The notes beneath the pieces were generated by a model. The model saw only the letters and a list, made by a program, of their open reading frames with translations, made no database searches and was not told the origin of the DNA. Positions 1-6,181 of a stretch of DNA of 6,181 nt are shown here, piece after piece (the stretch's first letter is position 1; each line of letters opens with the position of its first letter). This DNA comes from an uncultured Ignavibacteriales bacterium (GTDB taxonomy: Bacteria > Bacteroidota > Ignavibacteria > Ignavibacteriales > Ignavibacteriaceae). The stretch spans positions 1 through 6,181 of the forward strand of contig CAJXGP010000138.1 in the NCBI GenBank assembly GCA_913053915.1, in the 5' to 3' direction. The translations under genes were made by a program, and so were the position numbers.

Positions 1-42
1 TTCATATACGAATGGAAAAAGGGAGCGCTGGAATGGGAGTAA
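1..42 (+). CDS. nuoA: NADH-quinone oxidoreductase subunit A, C-terminal end only (partial)
   Basis: Reading from base 1, the first frame encodes [13 protein letters not shown] followed by TAA at 40-42. This matches the conserved C-terminus of NuoA, the small three-helix membrane subunit of complex I that lies beside NuoH near the quinone site. The rest of the gene lies left of the window. The tail type (KKGALEW-E/D) is the one I know from Alphaproteobacteria and mitochondria rather than from Bacteroidota, which agrees with the GC-rich left edge. The last 10 bases overlap the preferred nuoB start at 33. The identification rests on only 13 residues, but both the motif and the position directly before nuoB fit the standard nuo order. 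Confidence 0.85.
   Translation, partial: FIYEWKKGALEWE
19..25 (+). promoter_or_regulatory. Shine-Dalgarno site for nuoB
   Basis: AAGGGAG lies inside the end of nuoA, 7 nt before the ATG at 33. It is a strong site with ideal spacing, and it decides the nuoB start in favour of 33 over the in-frame ATG at 12. Most downstream genes in the window have weak or no such signal, so it also fits the idea that this edge comes from a different genome. Confidence 0.7.
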
Positions 43-614
43 TATCCGACCCCGCGGCCGCTTCAGGCTCTTCCCTGCCTTTGCCTTTGCCTTTGCCCAA
101 GGGCGAGGCAAGCAATGCCGTGCTCCGGGCCGTTGAAGGCGAACTCAGCGATAAGGGCTTCGTGCTCGCCAGCGTCGACAAGCTGGTCAACTGGGCGCGC
201 ACGGGTTCGCTGTGGCCGATGTCGTTCGGGCTTGCTTGCTGCGCTATCGAAATGATGGCTACTTCAGCTTCAAATTATGATTTTGACAGGTTTGGTGTTA
301 TTCCGCGTCCTTCACCGAGACAATCGGATGTAATAATTATTTCGGGGACTGTTACTTTTAAGATGGCAATCAGAATAAAAAGACTTTATGAGCAAATGCC
401 TGATCCAAAATATGTGATTTCTATGGGAAGTTGTTCAAATTGTGGAGGTCCTTATTGGGAACATGGATACCATGTGTTAAAAGGTATTGATAGAGTTATT
501 CCGGTAGATGTTTATGTACCGGGATGTCCTCCCCGCCCTGAAGCTTTATTGGAAGGTTTATTGAAACTTCAAGAAAAAATCCGTAATGAATCAATTGTAA
601 TAAAATCGGCATGA
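33..614 (+). CDS. nuoB: NADH-quinone oxidoreductase subunit B (mosaic gene)
   Basis: NuoB holds the terminal iron-sulfur cluster N2 and passes electrons to quinone at the interface with NuoD and NuoH. Numbered from the ATG at 33 (193 aa), the four expected N2 cysteines are present: the tandem pair C69-C70 in [12 protein letters not shown]134 in GSCSNCGG, and C165 in [18 protein letters not shown] and IPVDVYVPG are also intact. I chose the start at 33 because it follows a good Shine-Dalgarno and the upstream in-frame ATG at 12 lies within the conserved NuoA tail; that longer form would be 200 aa. The first ~70 residues are GC-rich and alphaproteobacterial in style ([17 protein letters not shown]). 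The rest is AT-rich and Bacteroidota-like ([26 protein letters not shown]). The reading frame is unbroken across the switch. There is an unusual additional cysteine, C137. The stop overlaps the nuoC start by four bases. Confidence 0.93.
   Translation: MGVISDPAAASGSSLPLPLPLPKGEASNAVLRAVEGELSDKGFVLASVDKLVNWARTGSLWPMSFGLACCAIEMMATSASNYDFDRFGVIPRPSPRQSDVIIISGTVTFKMAIRIKRLYEQMPDPKYVISMGSCSNCGGPYWEHGYHVLKGIDRVIPVDVYVPGCPPRPEALLEGLLKLQEKIRNESIVIKSA
76..97 (+). repeat. Short tandem hexamer repeat (TGCCTT, about 3.7 copies)
   Basis: Three exact copies of TGCCTT are followed by TGCC inside the N-terminal extension of nuoB, encoding LPLPLPLP. The six-base unit keeps frame whatever the copy number, so gain or loss would only change the length of a Pro-rich linker before the folded domain. 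The extension is outside the conserved core of the family. Confidence 0.8.
231..265 (+). other. Composition and lineage switch inside nuoB
   Basis: Bases 1-240 contain 145 G/C (about 60%) and bases 241-420 contain 67 of 180 (about 37%), counted by hand. Codons up to the cysteine pair mostly end in G or C (AAG CTG GTC AAC TGG GCG); from ~258 they mostly end in A or T (GCT ACT TCA GCT TCA). The switch sits on the codons for LACCAIEMM, among the most conserved in NuoB, where two unrelated genomes would share the longest identical stretch. This marks either a misassembly join or a recombination crossover; the exact base cannot be fixed. Confidence 0.75.
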
Positions 615-1141
615 AAAATACTGAAGAATTATTCAACTTACTTAAAGAAAAATTCGGCGATGCGATTATCGAATTAAAAAAAGATCAACCCGTTGATCCG
701 TTCATTATCGTTGATCCTTTCCAGATAGATAAAATAAGCTTATTTCTAAAAAATAATGAGGATTTACTTTTCGATTATTTAGTAAATCTTGCCGGTGTTG
801 ATGATGCTAATGAAAAGAATGTTACCGATGAAAACGGAAATCAACAGAAAATTACCGGAACGTTAAGCGTTTTTTATCATCTGGAATCAACAAAATTAAG
901 ACATAGATTGATTCTTAAAGTAAGTACACCAAAGGAAAAACCTGAAGTATCTTCTGTAGAAAGTATTTGGAAACATGCTGATTGGGAAGAACGCGAAGCC
1001 TATGATATGTTTGGAATAATTTTTTTGAATCATCCGGATTTAAGAAGGATTTTAATGCCTTACGATTGGGAAGCAGGATATCCATTGCGAAAAGATTATA
1101 AGAATCCTGAATTTTACCAAGGTATGAAAGTACCGTATTAA
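611..1141 (+). CDS. nuoC: NADH-quinone oxidoreductase subunit C
   Basis: NuoC is the 30-kDa-type subunit of the connecting module of complex I. It carries no cofactor and packs against NuoD and NuoB in the peripheral arm. The 176-aa product has the family signature [10 protein letters not shown] (127-136), then [10 protein letters not shown] (141-150), and ends [12 protein letters not shown]...GMKVPY, a C-terminus typical of the Bacteroidota-like forms. LNHPDL replaces the more usual GHP-L. The gene is separate from nuoD, unlike the fused nuoCD of Bacteroides and enterobacteria. The start is the ATG of an ATGA overlap with the nuoB stop, with no clear Shine-Dalgarno, so translation is probably coupled to nuoB. 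The length is normal for a stand-alone NuoC. Confidence 0.95.
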   Translation: MKNTEELFNLLKEKFGDAIIELKKDQPVDPFIIVDPFQIDKISLFLKNNEDLLFDYLVNLAGVDDANEKNVTDENGNQQKITGTLSVFYHLESTKLRHRLILKVSTPKEKPEVSSVESIWKHADWEEREAYDMFGIIFLNHPDLRRILMPYDWEAGYPLRKDYKNPEFYQGMKVPY

Positions 1142-1172
1142 ATGATTAAACAGAGAATATAAATTACAGATT

Positions 1173-2288
1173 ATGTCGCTTAAAACTGAAGAATTGGTAT
1201 TGAATATGGGACCTCAACACCCATCAACTCACGGGGTTTTGAGGCTTGAATTAACTCTAGAAGGTGAAATTATTAAAGAAGTAAAAACCCATATCGGTTA
1301 CTTACACAGATGTTTTGAAAAACATGCGGAAGTGATGACCTATCCACAAGTAATTCCTTATGTAGATAGGATAGATTATCTGTCTTCAATGGGTAATGAA
1401 TTCGGTTATGTTATTACCGTTGAAAAATTATTGGGTATTGAAGTGCCGGAAAGAGTACATTTTATTCGCGTTATAATGGCGGAGCTGCAGAGAATAGCTT
1501 CCCATTTAGTAGCGCTCGGAACTTATGGTGTAGACATCGGAGCTTTTACTCCTTTCCTGTTTTGTTTTAGAGATAGAGAAAAAATTCTCAGCTTATTCGA
1601 AATGACTTGCGGAGCCAGGCTTCTTTACAATTATATGTGGGTTGGCGGTCTTTCTCATGATCTTCATCCCAATTTCGTTACTCAGACAAAGGAATTTGTT
1701 AAATATTTTCGTCCTAAAGTTGTTGAACTGAACGATCTTTTAACCAATAATCAGATTTTTATTGATAGAACCGTTAACGTAGGTATTCTTCCACCGGAGA
1801 CAGCAATTAACTACGGTGTAAGTGGTCCGAATCTAAGGGCTTCCGGTGTTAAGTGGGATATAAGAAAAATAGAACCTTATGCAGTATATGATCGTTTCGA
1901 CTTTGAGATTCCGGTAGGAAAAGGTAAAATAGGTACGGTAGGAGATTGCTGGGACAGATATGATATAAGAATTCTTGAAATGGAACAAAGCTTACGAATT
2001 ATAGAACAAGCTCTCGAACAATTACCCGATGGTGATGTCAGCTCAGCTATTCCCAGAAGAATCAGACCCCCTGTTGGGCATGCTTACGGACGGGTAGAAA
2101 ATTCGCGTGGCGAAGTGGGGTATTTCATTATAAGTAACGGTACGGCAAATCCCTTCAGAGTTAAAGTACGAGCGCCGTCTTTTATAAACCTCGGAATATT
2201 GAATGAACTTTGCAAAGGACATTTGGTTGCCGATATAGTTGCAATCATAGGAAGTATAGATATAGTTTTAGGAGAAGTTGACAGATGA
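1173..2288 (+). CDS. nuoD: NADH-quinone oxidoreductase subunit D
   Basis: NuoD is the 49-kDa-type subunit, related to the large subunit of NiFe hydrogenases, and forms most of the quinone-binding cavity with NuoB and NuoH. The 371-aa product is full length. The N-terminal loop GPQHPSTHG carries His20, and Tyr69 lies in DRIDYL; their spacing of 49 residues equals that of the quinone-contacting His38/Tyr87 pair of Thermus Nqo4. The C-terminus has [17 protein letters not shown] and ends [11 protein letters not shown], as expected. HRCFEKHAE replaces the common HRGIEKLAE, and [10 protein letters not shown] and the GAFTPFLF helix follow; I associate this set with Bacteroidota/Ignavibacteria. The gene starts 31 nt after nuoC without a clear Shine-Dalgarno, and its stop overlaps nuoH by four bases. 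Confidence 0.97.
   Translation: MSLKTEELVLNMGPQHPSTHGVLRLELTLEGEIIKEVKTHIGYLHRCFEKHAEVMTYPQVIPYVDRIDYLSSMGNEFGYVITVEKLLGIEVPERVHFIRVIMAELQRIASHLVALGTYGVDIGAFTPFLFCFRDREKILSLFEMTCGARLLYNYMWVGGLSHDLHPNFVTQTKEFVKYFRPKVVELNDLLTNNQIFIDRTVNVGILPPETAINYGVSGPNLRASGVKWDIRKIEPYAVYDRFDFEIPVGKGKIGTVGDCWDRYDIRILEMEQSLRIIEQALEQLPDGDVSSAIPRRIRPPVGHAYGRVENSRGEVGYFIISNGTANPFRVKVRAPSFINLGILNELCKGHLVADIVAIIGSIDIVLGEVDR
2270..2277 (+). promoter_or_regulatory. Probable Shine-Dalgarno site for nuoH
   Basis: AGGAGAAG lies in the last codons of nuoD, with the AGGAG core 10 nt before the nuoH ATG at 2285. It is one of the few recognisable ribosome-binding signals in the AT-rich part of the window and supports the start within the ATGA overlap. 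Confidence 0.5.
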
Positions 2289-3358
2289 TATATAATTTCC
2301 TATTAAAAATAACCGGCAGCAGTATAGCTGCTTCATTTATACAAAGCTTGTTGCCATTATTTTTATTTATTCTTCCTTTTGCTTTATTTGCTGTATTGGC
2401 AGAAAGAAAAGTATCGGCACACATGCAGGATAGATTAGGACCTATGCGTGTTGGTTATCATGGAATACTACAAACTATTGCAGACATTCTTAAGCTTCTT
2501 CAAAAAGAGGATATCGTTCCTCATGATACCGATAAATCATTTTTTAACCTTGCACCGATAATAGTTTTTGTCGGAAGTTATGCTGTGTTTGCCGCAATTC
2601 CATTTTCAGGAGCATTTATCGGTGCTAATCTTAATTTGGGTTTATTTTATATAATAGCTGTATCAGGATTTGTCGTTGTTGGAATTTTAATGGCCGGCTG
2701 GTCGTCCAATAATAAATATTCACTGCTCGGTGCTATGAGGTCCGCTGCACAAATTATCAGTTACGAAATACCGACAATCTTAGTAGTAGTTACGATCATT
2801 ATGATCACCGGTACGCTCAACCTTTATACACTTAGCGAAATGCAAACAAGTTCTTTTTGGAATTGGATTATTTTCGGCGGACCGGTGTGGGGAATATCAA
2901 AATTTTTATTCATCCCACTTATGATTTTAGATTTTTTGATTATATATATAAGTACATTAGCCGAAGTTAACAGAACACCTTTCGATATTCCGGAGGCTGA
3001 ATCCGAATTAGTTGCCGGTTATCATACGGAATATTCCGGTATGAAATTCGCCATATTTTTCTTATCGGAGTATGCAAATATGTTTGCCGTATCGGCAATT
3101 ATAGCAGCAATATTTTTCGGAGGTTTTCAATCTCCCTTTGGATATTTAGGTAATACACTTGGACTACCTTGGCTAATTCCTATTGAGCAATTTTTCTGGT
3201 TTACCGCAAAGGGTTTATTTTTTGTGTTCGTTCAAATATGGCTGAGATGGACTTTACCGCGTTTAAGAGTCGATCAACTGATGGCTGTGTGCTGGAAATA
3301 TTTAATTCCTTTTGCCGTTGTAGATTTATTTTTAGTAGGTTTAATCACTGTTTTATAA
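2285..3358 (+). CDS. nuoH: NADH-quinone oxidoreductase subunit H
   Basis: NuoH is the membrane subunit that anchors the peripheral arm and forms the quinone entry channel and the first part of the proton path. The 357-aa protein is very hydrophobic, with about eight membrane helices (roughly 15-38, 87-108, 119-138, 160-178, 203-224, 255-279, 302-320, 336-357). Conserved blocks are [19 protein letters not shown] (39-57), the loop [19 protein letters not shown] (138-156) continuing to [26 protein letters not shown] (226-245) then YHTEYSG, and [13 protein letters not shown] (321-333). The acidic residues of the PEAESEL loop, implicated in coupling quinone chemistry to proton transfer, are present. 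The gene follows nuoD directly, where nuoE, nuoF and nuoG sit in the 14-gene operon, so that module is missing here. It ends 12 nt before nuoI. Confidence 0.97.
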   Translation: MIYNFLLKITGSSIAASFIQSLLPLFLFILPFALFAVLAERKVSAHMQDRLGPMRVGYHGILQTIADILKLLQKEDIVPHDTDKSFFNLAPIIVFVGSYAVFAAIPFSGAFIGANLNLGLFYIIAVSGFVVVGILMAGWSSNNKYSLLGAMRSAAQIISYEIPTILVVVTIIMITGTLNLYTLSEMQTSSFWNWIIFGGPVWGISKFLFIPLMILDFLIIYISTLAEVNRTPFDIPEAESELVAGYHTEYSGMKFAIFFLSEYANMFAVSAIIAAIFFGGFQSPFGYLGNTLGLPWLIPIEQFFWFTAKGLFFVFVQIWLRWTLPRLRVDQLMAVCWKYLIPFAVVDLFLVGLITVL

Positions 3359-3370
3359 TATGATTTTAAT

Positions 3371-3934
3371 ATGATGGGTTATTTTAAGAAGGGCTGGATC
3401 GCACTAAAAACAATTTTCATTGGGATGAAAGTAACATTCAAGCATTTGTTCGTCCCTGCAGTAACAATACAATATCCCGATGTAAAGCTTCAACTACCCG
3501 AGCGTGAAAGAAATCGACTTTATGTGAATATGGATGACTGTATCGGATGCTATCAATGTGCCAGAGCTTGTCCGGCCGATTGTATAATAATAGAAACGGT
3601 AAAAGCAATTCCAGGCGAAAATCTAGGGCAAACATCCAACGGAAAGAGGAAAGCATTATGGGTTACAAAATTTGATATAGATTTGGCAAAATGTTGTTAC
3701 TGTCAATTATGTGTATTCCCATGTCCAACCGAATGTATATATATGACAGATGTTTATGAATTTTCTGAATATTATCGTGAAAATTTAATTTATGACTATG
3801 TTACATTAACTCCGGCTGAGAGAGAGGAAAAAAAGATTAACTTTGCAAATCACGAAAAAGAAAAAGCAGCCGCCAAAGCTGCCGCTGCTCAAAAAAAAGA
3901 TTCAGAAACGAAAAAGGATGAGAAAAAGCCATGA
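3371..3934 (+). CDS. nuoI: NADH-quinone oxidoreductase subunit I, 2x[4Fe-4S] protein
   Basis: NuoI carries clusters N6a and N6b and relays electrons towards cluster N2 in NuoB. The 187-aa protein has two ferredoxin motifs: C57-x2-C60-x2-C63-x3-C67-P and C108-x2-C111-x2-C114-x3-C118-P. By ferredoxin rules C118 completes the first cluster and C67 the second. Forty residues separate C67 from C108, about 12 more than I recall for E. coli; the extra loop (PGENLGQTSNGKRKALWV) is typical of Bacteroidota-like NuoI. Additional cysteines are C71, C109 and C122. The protein ends in a Lys/Ala/Glu-rich tail (162-187, nine Lys and seven Ala) that is low-complexity and probably disordered or helical. A second ATG at 3374 is an equally possible start, removing one residue. 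No clear Shine-Dalgarno is visible. The stop overlaps nuoJ. Confidence 0.96.
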   Translation: MMGYFKKGWIALKTIFIGMKVTFKHLFVPAVTIQYPDVKLQLPERERNRLYVNMDDCIGCYQCARACPADCIIIETVKAIPGENLGQTSNGKRKALWVTKFDIDLAKCCYCQLCVFPCPTECIYMTDVYEFSEYYRENLIYDYVTLTPAEREEKKINFANHEKEKAAAKAAAAQKKDSETKKDEKKP

Positions 3935-4419
3935 GCATTTACGATATAGTTTTTTATTTATTTGCAGCCATCACTATTCTCTCTGCAATTTTTGTAGTTA
4001 CAAATAAAAATATTGTTCACTCGGCTTTTTATCTTTTATTTACATTTTTCGGAATTAGCGGTATTTATGTTTTACTAGGTGCGGATTTTATAGCTATAGT
4101 TCAGTTGGTAGTTTATGTCGGCGGTATTTTAATTCTTCTTATATTCGGTGTAATGCTAACCAATAAAATTACCTCTGTTCAAATAAAAACAGGTACATTT
4201 CAAGTAGTTCCTGCCGCAATTGGTGTGGGATTGTTTGCAGGAATTCTTTTTACCGTTATGCTTACAACAAACTGGAGATCTTACAATAATTCAGTACCGG
4301 CAACAACAACAAAGCATCTAGGTATGATTCTTATTCAACAATATGCACTTGTTTTTGAATTATTAGGAATTTTGCTTCTTATCGCGATGATAGGAGCAGC
4401 AACTTTAGCACGTAAATAA
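3931..4419 (+). CDS. nuoJ: NADH-quinone oxidoreductase subunit J
   Basis: NuoJ is a five-helix membrane subunit next to NuoH, NuoA and NuoK; its third helix, with a pi-bulge, is thought to open and close the water path during turnover. The 162-aa product shows five hydrophobic segments (about 3-23, 28-48, 53-76, 92-112, 139-160). The best-conserved part is GADFIAIVQLVVYVGGILIL (50-69), with Tyr62 at the pi-bulge position. The start is in an ATGA overlap with the nuoI stop. AAGGA at 3914-3918, 12 nt upstream, is a weak candidate ribosome-binding site. NuoJ diverges fast, so position between nuoI and nuoK adds much to the call. Confidence 0.95.
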   Translation: MSIYDIVFYLFAAITILSAIFVVTNKNIVHSAFYLLFTFFGISGIYVLLGADFIAIVQLVVYVGGILILLIFGVMLTNKITSVQIKTGTFQVVPAAIGVGLFAGILFTVMLTTNWRSYNNSVPATTTKHLGMILIQQYALVFELLGILLLIAMIGAATLARK

Positions 4420-4433
4420 ATTAAGTATATATT

Positions 4434-4745
4434 ATGTTACACGTAGGATTAAATCATTTTTTAGTTATAAGTACGGTTCTTTTTTCATTAGGCATTTTTG
4501 GAATAATTACCAGAAAGAATGCCGTTATGGTATTAATGGGGATTGAACTAATCTTAAATTCGGCAAATATAAACTTTATTGCCTTTGCAAAATTCGGCAA
4601 CTTTGGTGATCAAGGACAAATAATAGCACTGTTCGTTATCATACTTGCAGCCGCTGAAGCCGCTGTAGCATTAGCAATTGTATTAAATATTTACAAAACT
4701 TTTTCAACTGTCAATGTTGATGAAATTGATACTCTAAAAGATTAA
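4434..4745 (+). CDS. nuoK: NADH-quinone oxidoreductase subunit K
   Basis: NuoK is a three-helix, MrpC-like subunit linking NuoH/J to the antiporter-like subunits through buried glutamates. The 103-aa length is standard. The two key acidic residues are present: Glu38 in MGIELILNSANINFIAF (E. coli Glu36) and Glu75 in LAAAEAAVALAIVLNIYK (E. coli Glu72). The N-terminal segment VGLNHFLVISTVLFSLGIFG is the expected first helix. The gene starts 14 nt after nuoJ with no obvious Shine-Dalgarno and ends 6 nt before nuoL. Confidence 0.97.
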   Translation: MLHVGLNHFLVISTVLFSLGIFGIITRKNAVMVLMGIELILNSANINFIAFAKFGNFGDQGQIIALFVIILAAAEAAVALAIVLNIYKTFSTVNVDEIDTLKD

Positions 4746-4751
4746 ATACAA

Positions 4752-6181
4752 ATGACGGAAAATACACTGATACAGTTAGCAACTATAACCTTATTCATGC
4801 CGTTAATCGGATTTATTGTTGCTCTATTTTTTGGGAAAAGGATTAAATACGTATATCTGATTGAAATCGGCTTGGTGTTGATTGGATTGATAGCAAGCAT
4901 TCTTCTAGTCTATTTTAAATTAGATTTGTACAACGGAAAGGATATTGTCGGACAATTTACTTGGATTGATCTAAAAGGTCTTCCTTTTGTTGCAAACATT
5001 AAAATAGAGTTTGGGATACTAATCGACAACGTAGCGGCAATAATGATTTTCGTAGTTCTACTCATTAGTTCGCTAGTACATATATTCTCAATTGATTATA
5101 TGAAGGGTGATATAAGATATAACCGCTATTTTGCATATCTTGGAATTTTCACCTTCTCCATGGCGGGTATAGTTTTAACCCATAGCATTTTGATGATGTA
5201 TATGTTTTGGGAATTAGTCGGTCTTTCGTCATATTTGCTAATTGGGTTTTGGTATGAGAAAAAATCTGCATCTGATGCTGCCAAAAAAGCTTTTATCGTT
5301 AATAGAATTGGTGACGTTGGAATGTTCTTAGGTATTTTAATACTTTATGCAACATATCATACATTCACATTTCAAGAAATTTTTCATCAGATTTCGATAG
5401 GACACCTACCGTTCAATAGCAGTACTTGGCTTACAATAACCGGAATTTTAATCTTCTGCGGTGCAATAGGAAAATCAGCTCAGTTCCCGCTTCATGTTTG
5501 GTTACCGGATGCAATGGAAGGTCCAACTCCGGTTAGTGCATTAATACATGCAGCAACCATGGTTGCCGCCGGAGTTTTTCTCGTTGTACGGATTTTCCCA
5601 ATGTTAACCGGCGAAGCTCTTTTGTTCATTGCCGCAATAGGAGCTATTTCTGCATTTATTCCCGCTACAATTGCTTTAACACAAAATGATATTAAAAAAG
5701 TTCTTGCATACTCTACTATCAGCCATTTAGGATATATGATTATGGCTTTAGGGGGGGGCGCTTACACTTTCGCTTTCTTCCATTTGATTACTCATGCATT
5801 CTGTAAATCATTATTGTTTTTGGGCTCCGGCTCAGTAATTCAAGCTATGCATCATGAACAAGACATTAGAAAAATGGGAGGTTTGCGAAAGAAAATGCCG
5901 ATTACCTATGCAACCTTTTTAACAGCTTCATTAGCCATTTCAGGAATTCCGTTAACCTCCGGATTTTTAAGTAAAGACGGAATATTAGCCGGAACATTTG
6001 CATTTGGTACATTGACGGGACATTGGTTATTTGCAGTCTCCGGTTTTTTGGTTGCAATGTTAACCGCTTTTTATATGTTCAGATTGGTAATCTTAACATT
6101 TCACGGAAAACCTAGAGATAAAGAAAAATATGAGCATGTGCATGAATCGAAATTTAATATGGCAATGCCGATGATAGTTTT
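4752..6181 (+). CDS. nuoL: NADH-quinone oxidoreductase subunit L, N-terminal ~476 residues (partial)
   Basis: NuoL is the distal antiporter-like, proton-pumping subunit of complex I, with a long lateral helix at its C-terminus. From the ATG at 4752 the frame is open to the window end (476 full codons), so the last helices and the lateral helix are missing. The charged residues of the proton path are all present: Glu154 in MFWELVGLSSYLLIGFW, Lys241 in GAIGKSAQFPLHVWLPDAME, His266 in SALIHAATMVAAGVF, Lys352 in THAFCKSLLFLGSGS and Lys408 in GFLSKDGIL, equivalent to E. coli Glu144, Lys229, His254, Lys342 and Lys399. FWYEKKSASDAAKKAFIVNR is also typical of NuoL rather than NuoM or NuoN. Residues 334-336 are three glycines encoded by a G8 tract. 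There is no clear Shine-Dalgarno; the start is chosen by spacing (6 nt after nuoK) and the normal N-terminal length. Confidence 0.96.
   Translation, partial: MTENTLIQLATITLFMPLIGFIVALFFGKRIKYVYLIEIGLVLIGLIASILLVYFKLDLYNGKDIVGQFTWIDLKGLPFVANIKIEFGILIDNVAAIMIFVVLLISSLVHIFSIDYMKGDIRYNRYFAYLGIFTFSMAGIVLTHSILMMYMFWELVGLSSYLLIGFWYEKKSASDAAKKAFIVNRIGDVGMFLGILILYATYHTFTFQEIFHQISIGHLPFNSSTWLTITGILIFCGAIGKSAQFPLHVWLPDAMEGPTPVSALIHAATMVAAGVFLVVRIFPMLTGEALLFIAAIGAISAFIPATIALTQNDIKKVLAYSTISHLGYMIMALGGGAYTFAFFHLITHAFCKSLLFLGSGSVIQAMHHEQDIRKMGGLRKKMPITYATFLTASLAISGIPLTSGFLSKDGILAGTFAFGTLTGHWLFAVSGFLVAMLTAFYMFRLVILTFHGKPRDKEKYEHVHESKFNMAMPMIV
5751..5758 (+). repeat. Homopolymer run of eight G within nuoL
   Basis: Eight consecutive G precede C, encoding Gly-Gly-Gly (334-336) in MALGGGAYTF. 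Related NuoL proteins commonly have MALGVGAY or similar here, so one codon may have become GGG. A G8 run stands out in AT-rich DNA and is prone to slippage, in the cell or in sequencing. As read, the frame is intact on both sides. Confidence 0.8.

Noticed and set aside
54..61. GCGGCCGC (NotI site), considered as a cloning-vector or linker junction
   Set aside because: It is in frame within GC-rich coding sequence (Pro-Ala-Ala-Ala), and no other vector sequence surrounds it; expected by chance at this composition.
2..202. Minus-strand open frame of 66 codons opposite the start of nuoB
   Set aside because: Low-complexity Ser/Thr/Leu-rich product, antisense to a clear nuoA/nuoB coding region, with no recognisable domain; a shadow frame caused by high GC.
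1142..1162. Mini-ORF of six codons between nuoC and nuoD (MIKQRI)
   Set aside because: Begins directly after the nuoC stop and has no Shine-Dalgarno; chance ATG in AT-rich spacer, though it could help ribosomes reach nuoD.
2939..2952. TATATATATA tract in nuoH, considered as a promoter -10 region
   Set aside because: It encodes Ile-Tyr residues of a conserved membrane helix, with no paired -35-like element and no gene start downstream.
3438..3656. Minus-strand open frame of 72 codons opposite nuoI
   Set aside because: Lies wholly antisense to the cysteine motif region of nuoI, with no family resemblance.
3865..3898. Inverted repeat AGCAGC / GCTGCT followed by a run of A, considered as a terminator
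   Set aside because: It arises from Ala codons inside nuoI, the stem is only six pairs with a 13-nt loop, and on the + strand it is followed by A rather than T; the operon clearly continues.

Overview
The window is a run of the respiratory complex I (NADH:quinone oxidoreductase, NDH-1) operon, all on the + strand: the last 13 codons of nuoA, then nuoB, nuoC, nuoD, nuoH, nuoI, nuoJ, nuoK and the first ~476 codons of nuoL, which runs off the right edge. Genes are packed tightly. Four-base ATGA stop/start overlaps join B/C, D/H and I/J, and the other gaps are 6 to 31 nt. There is no gene-free stretch above 31 nt, and I see no tRNA, rRNA, CRISPR array, insertion sequence, promoter or terminator.

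From about position 260 to the end the DNA is AT-rich, with A/T-ending codons and mostly weak Shine-Dalgarno signals. The proteins carry features I associate with the Bacteroidota/Ignavibacteria/Chlorobi group: NuoD with HRCFEKHAE and a [12 protein letters not shown] helix, NuoI with a long loop between its two 4Fe-4S motifs, and separate nuoC and nuoD. The genes for the NADH-oxidising module (nuoE, nuoF, nuoG) are absent from their usual place between nuoD and nuoH. This run therefore encodes the quinone-reducing connector (B, C, D, I) and the membrane proton-pumping arm (H, J, K, L, with M and N presumably beyond the edge). Electrons would enter either through EFG encoded elsewhere or through another donor such as ferredoxin.

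The most notable thing is at the left edge. Positions 1 to about 240 are ~60% GC (145 of 240 bases, counted by hand), have G/C-ending codons and a strong Shine-Dalgarno. They encode a NuoA tail (KKGALEWE) and a NuoB N-terminus (ELSDKGF...[10 protein letters not shown]) of alphaproteobacterial type. At the conserved [11 protein letters not shown] motif of NuoB the sequence switches, within about 30 bases and without losing frame, to ~37% GC DNA encoding a Bacteroidota-like NuoB C-terminal part. The nuoB gene is thus a mosaic of two lineages: either a metagenome assembly chimera joined at a conserved motif, or a real recombination event. I favour the assembly explanation but cannot decide it from this sequence.

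Apart from that junction the genes look intact and ordinary, and I found no evidence of an undescribed system.
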